64,000 nt of DNA from Liolophura sinensis (lineage: Eukaryota > Mollusca > Polyplacophora > Chitonida > Chitonidae), in contig NW_027018028.1 in the NCBI RefSeq assembly GCF_032854445.1, forward strand, positions 1 through 64,000, given 5' to 3'. This document shows, piece after piece, positions 61,901-64,000 of this stretch. Both the position numbers and the translations under genes were made by a program. Below the pieces are notes generated by a model. The model saw nothing but the letters and a program-made list of their open reading frames with translations, was not told the origin of the DNA and did not search any database. Positions within the stretch are counted from its first letter, which is position 1. The number at the start of each line of letters is the position of its first letter.

Positions 61901-64000
61901 ACACGTCAAACTCCAACATCCAGGACTGTGTCTACCACATTTCCAAGCACAACCCAATCATCCAGTACCACGCTCAACACCACTCTGCAATCGACAACAC
62001 CCAAAGCAAGCAGCACTACTACGGCGCCTCTGGATACAAGTTCCTCTCAATCAAGTTTCTCCTCCACACGTCAAACTCCAAAATCTGCGATTGGGTCTAC
62101 CACATTTCCAAGCACAACCCAATCATCCCGTACCACGCTCAACACCAATGTGCAATCGAAAACACCCAAAGCAAGCAACACTACTACGGCGCCTCTGGAT
62201 ACAAGTTCCTCTCAATCAAGTTTCTCCTCCGCACGTCAAACCCCAACAACCACGACTGGGTCTACCACATTTCCATGCACAACCCAATCATCCAGTACCA
62301 CGCTCAACACCAATGTGCAATCGACAACACCCAAAGCAAGCAGCACTACTACGGCGCCTCTGGATACAAGTTTCTCCCAATCAAGTTTCTCCTCCACACG
62401 TCAAACTCCAAAATCTGCGATTGGGTCTACCACATTTCCAAGCACAACCCAATCATCCAGTACCACGCTCAACACCAATGTGCAATCGAAAACACCCAAA
62501 GCAAGCAGCACTACTACCGCGCCTCTGGATACAAGTTCCTCTCAATCAAGTTTCTCCTCCACACGTCAAACTCCAAAATCTGCGATTGGGTCTACCACAT
62601 TTCCAATCACAACCCAATCATCCAGTACCACGCTCAACACCAATGTGCAATCGACAACACCCAAAGCAAGCAGCACTACTACGGCGCTTCTGGATACAAG
62701 TTTCTGCCAATCAAGTTTCTCCTCCACACGTCAAACTCCAACATCCAGGACTGTGTCTACCACATTTCCAAGCACAACCCAATCATCCAGTACCACGCTC
62801 AACACTACTCAGCAATCGACAACACCCAAAGCAAGCAGCACTACTACGGCGCTTCTGGATACAAGTTCCTCTCAATCAAACTTCTCCTCCACATGTCAAA
62901 CTCCAAAATCCGCGATCGGGTCTACCACATTTCCAATCACAACCCAATCATCCAGTACCACGCTCAACACCAATGTGCAATCCACAACACCCAAAGCAAG
63001 CAGCACTACTACGGCGCCTCTGGATACAAGTTCCTCTCAATCAAGTTTCTCCTCCACACGTCAAACTCCAACAACCACGACTGGGTCTACCACATTTCCA
63101 AGCACAACCCAATCATCCAGTACCACGCTCAACACCAATGTGCAATCGACAGCACCCAAAGCAAGCAGCACTACTACGGCGCTTCTGGATACAAGTTCCT
63201 CTCAATCTAGTTTCTCCTCCACACGTCAAACTACAAAATCTGCGATTGGGTCTACCACATTTCCAAGCACAACCCAATCATCCAGTACCACGCTCAACAC
63301 CAATGTGCAATCGACAACACCCAAAGCAAGCAGCACTACTACGGCGCCTCTGGATACAAGTTCCTCTCAATCAAGTTTCTCCTCCACACGTCAAACTCCA
63401 AAATCTCCGATTGGGTCTACTACATTTCCAAGCACAACCCAATCATCCAGTACCACGCTCAACACCAATGTGCAATCGACAACACCCAAAGCAAGCAGCA
63501 CTACTACGGCGCCTCTTGATACAAGTTCCTCTCAATCAAGTTTCTCCTCCACACGTCAAACTCCAACATCCAGGACTGTGTCTACCACATTTCCAAGCAC
63601 AACCCAATCATCCAGTACCACGCTCAGCACCACTGTCCAATCGACAACACTCAAAGCAAGCAGCACTACTACGGCGCCTCTGGATACAAGTTCCTCCCAA
63701 TCAAGTTTCTCCTCCACACGTCAAACTCCAAAATCTGCGATTGGGTCTACCACATTTCCAAGCACAACACAATCATCCGGTACTACGCTCAATACCACTG
63801 TGCAATGGACAACACCCAAAGCAAGCAGCACTACTACGGCGCTTCTGGATACAAGTTTCTCTCAATCAAGTTTCTCCTCCACACGTCAAACTCCAACAAC
63901 CACGACTGGGTCTTACACATTTCCAAGCACAACCCAATCATCCAGTACCACGCTCAACACCAATGTGCAATCGACAACACCCAAAGCAAGCAGCACTACT
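31963..64000 (+). CDS. Gene B, giant mucin-repeat exon (3' end outside window; frame interrupted)
   Basis: A strong acceptor opens this exon in phase 1: (A)AT AAG TGT reads NKCNDSTIAPNVHASS, then enters 55-residue repeats. A unit starts STTFPSTTQSSSTTL, continues NTNVQSTTPKASSTTT and ends SSTRQTPKSAIG. Composition is about half Ser/Thr with Pro, as in O-glycosylated mucin domains; LNTT and SNFS variants add N-glycosylation sequons. With the signal peptide and Cys-rich exons this predicts a very large secreted or mucus protein. The Ser/Thr frame does not stay intact: 32.67, 33.90 and 34.56 kb carry TAA codons, an extra A shifts it at 34349, 35010, 36166, 39137, 44088 and 61584, 13 indels hit 45.75-47.15 kb, and 15 more TAA codons lie from 47.77 to 60.31 kb. 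Sequence error, pseudogenisation or a frame-tolerant gene could explain this; I cannot decide between them. Confidence 0.6.
33700..35040 (+). repeat. Higher-order duplication, 661 bp (4 units + 1 base)
   Basis: Markers recur 661 bp apart: the TAA at 33897 and 34558, the rare cacgtcagac variant, and the A5 run followed by tgtgcg at 34349 and 35010. The extra base means the duplicated block carries its own frameshift. Confidence 0.85.
35290..38582 (+). repeat. Block recurring at 60708-64000 (offset 25,418 bp)
   Basis: Unusual variants occur in the same order in both places: cagcagcgctgtgcaatcg at 35401 and 60819, cgattttgtctacc, ctgcactactacggcgc, and the A5 frameshift run at 36166 and 61584. 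I noticed only isolated differences (for example ggataaaag at 37771 against ggatacaag). A 230-bp part of the block also occurs at 55,263-55,495. The second copy runs to the window edge. Confidence 0.85.
36343..46240 (+). repeat. Higher-order tandem duplication, 4,951 bp (30 units + 1 base)
   Basis: Copy 1 is about 36,343-41,293 and copy 2 about 41,294-46,240. Paired markers 4,951 bp apart include ggctcctctg at 36440 and 41391, the A5 run at 39137 and 44088, and identical frame ends at 40796 and 45747. A nested 3,466-bp period (21 units + 1) links 36440 with 39906 and the cccgtacc variant at 36711 with 40177. Copy 2 enters the indel-rich patch after 45,750. Confidence 0.87.
45750..47160 (+). 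other. Patch of 13 one-base indels within the array
   Basis: Relative to neighbouring units, single bases are gained near 45756, 46384, 46486, 46596, 46886, 46933, 46950, 47042 and 47148 and lost near 45905, 46627, 46650 and 46670, mostly in short runs of C, A, G or T. The net shift (frame 2 to frame 1, codon start modulo 3) agrees with the Ser/Thr frame seen on either side. Elsewhere in 32 kb I see only the six recurrent A-run insertions. Confidence 0.85.
47410..51160 (+). repeat. Higher-order tandem duplication, 1,980 bp (12 units)
   Basis: Markers pair at 1,980 bp: ggataaaagt at 47511 and 49491, TAA at 47767 and 49747, atgcacaacc at 47919 and 49899, TAA (tcttcttaatc) at 49177 and 51157. 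The second copy alone has a TAA at 50272 (aatgtgtaatcg). Confidence 0.88.
50050..60940 (+). repeat. Higher-order tandem duplication, 5,445 bp (33 units)
   Basis: Copy 1 is about 50,050-55,494 and copy 2 about 55,495-60,940. Every TAA from 50272 to 54862 has a partner exactly 5,445 bp downstream (55717 to 60307). The 761-codon frames at 51259-53544 and 56704-58989 read identically to me. A seen difference is aaatttgcgatcggg near 54829 against aaatctgcgattggg near 60274. Confidence 0.92.

Larger units (their letters stand above)
32050..64000 (+). repeat. 165-bp tandem array, about 193 units
   Basis: The anchor acatttccaagcacaaccca returns every 165 bp (for example 54181 and 54346) to the right edge. 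Units fall into three main subtypes by their last five codons: KSAIG (aaatctgcgattggg), TTTTG (acaaccacgactggg) and TSRTV (acatccaggactgtg). Secondary variation is NTNV/NTTL/STTV, APLD/ALLD and SSSQ/SFSQ. The order of subtypes defines the higher-order repeats listed separately. On the + strand the other two frames are also open, giving a His/Tyr-rich reading (YHISKHNPIIQYHAQ) and a Pro/Gln/Arg reading (LPHFQAQPNHPVPRS). Long open frames of up to 3,848 codons in those registers are by-products, not extra genes. Confidence 0.97.

Noticed and set aside
32050-64000. CRISPR array or satellite DNA only
   Set aside because: There is no repeat-spacer structure. The array is entered through a good acceptor in the same phase as three upstream coding exons, so its first part is most simply coding.

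Overview
The window is animal nuclear DNA, most likely from a mollusc or another marine lophotrochozoan. The evidence is spliced genes with large introns, at least a dozen copies or fragments of a tRNA-derived SINE with an (AAATA)n tail, a decayed non-LTR retrotransposon endonuclease, and many minisatellites. Nothing looks bacterial, and most long open frames here are by-products of tandem repeats.

The window holds a cluster of secreted, mucin-like (Ser/Thr/Pro-rich) genes on the + strand. They share one construction rule: every exon I can delimit begins and ends in phase 1 and has a length divisible by three. (i) A 5'-truncated gene ends its 87-bp-repeat exon at 588; a 21-bp microexon (1467-1487) and a possible last exon (3586-3689) follow. 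(ii) Gene A has a signal-peptide exon (16665-16715), a 1,668-bp exon with 75-bp repeats (17176-18843, apparently ending in a GC splice donor), two related short Thr/Pro exons (19149-19286 and 20212-20343) and a doubtful terminal exon. (iii) Gene B has a signal-peptide exon (26111-26177), two Cys-rich EB/EGF-like exons (28798-29055, 29564-29881) and a giant exon from 31963 that runs off the right edge.

The right half (about 32.05-64.0 kb) is one array of roughly 193 units of 165 bp (55 codons). In the exon frame it encodes a Ser/Thr-rich mucin domain. The consensus unit contains no TAA, TAG or TGA on the + strand, so all three forward frames stay open for kilobases. The Ser/Thr frame is displaced six times by an extra A at the same A-run of the unit, interrupted by 18 TAA codons, and scrambled by 13 one-base indels in a 1.4-kb patch (45.75-47.15 kb). 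The array is built from nested higher-order duplications (661, 1,980, 3,466, 4,951 and 5,445 bp, plus a block recurring 25,418 bp away). Either a recently amplified, frame-tolerant mucin gene or partly an assembly product could explain this.

Between the genes lie SINEs, a LINE fragment (5350-6165), a 321-bp segment copied 2,801 bp downstream inside a 590-bp duplication, and minisatellites of about 44, 33, 45 and 63 bp. From 9.05 to 15.1 kb and 20.8 to 26.1 kb I see no convincing gene.
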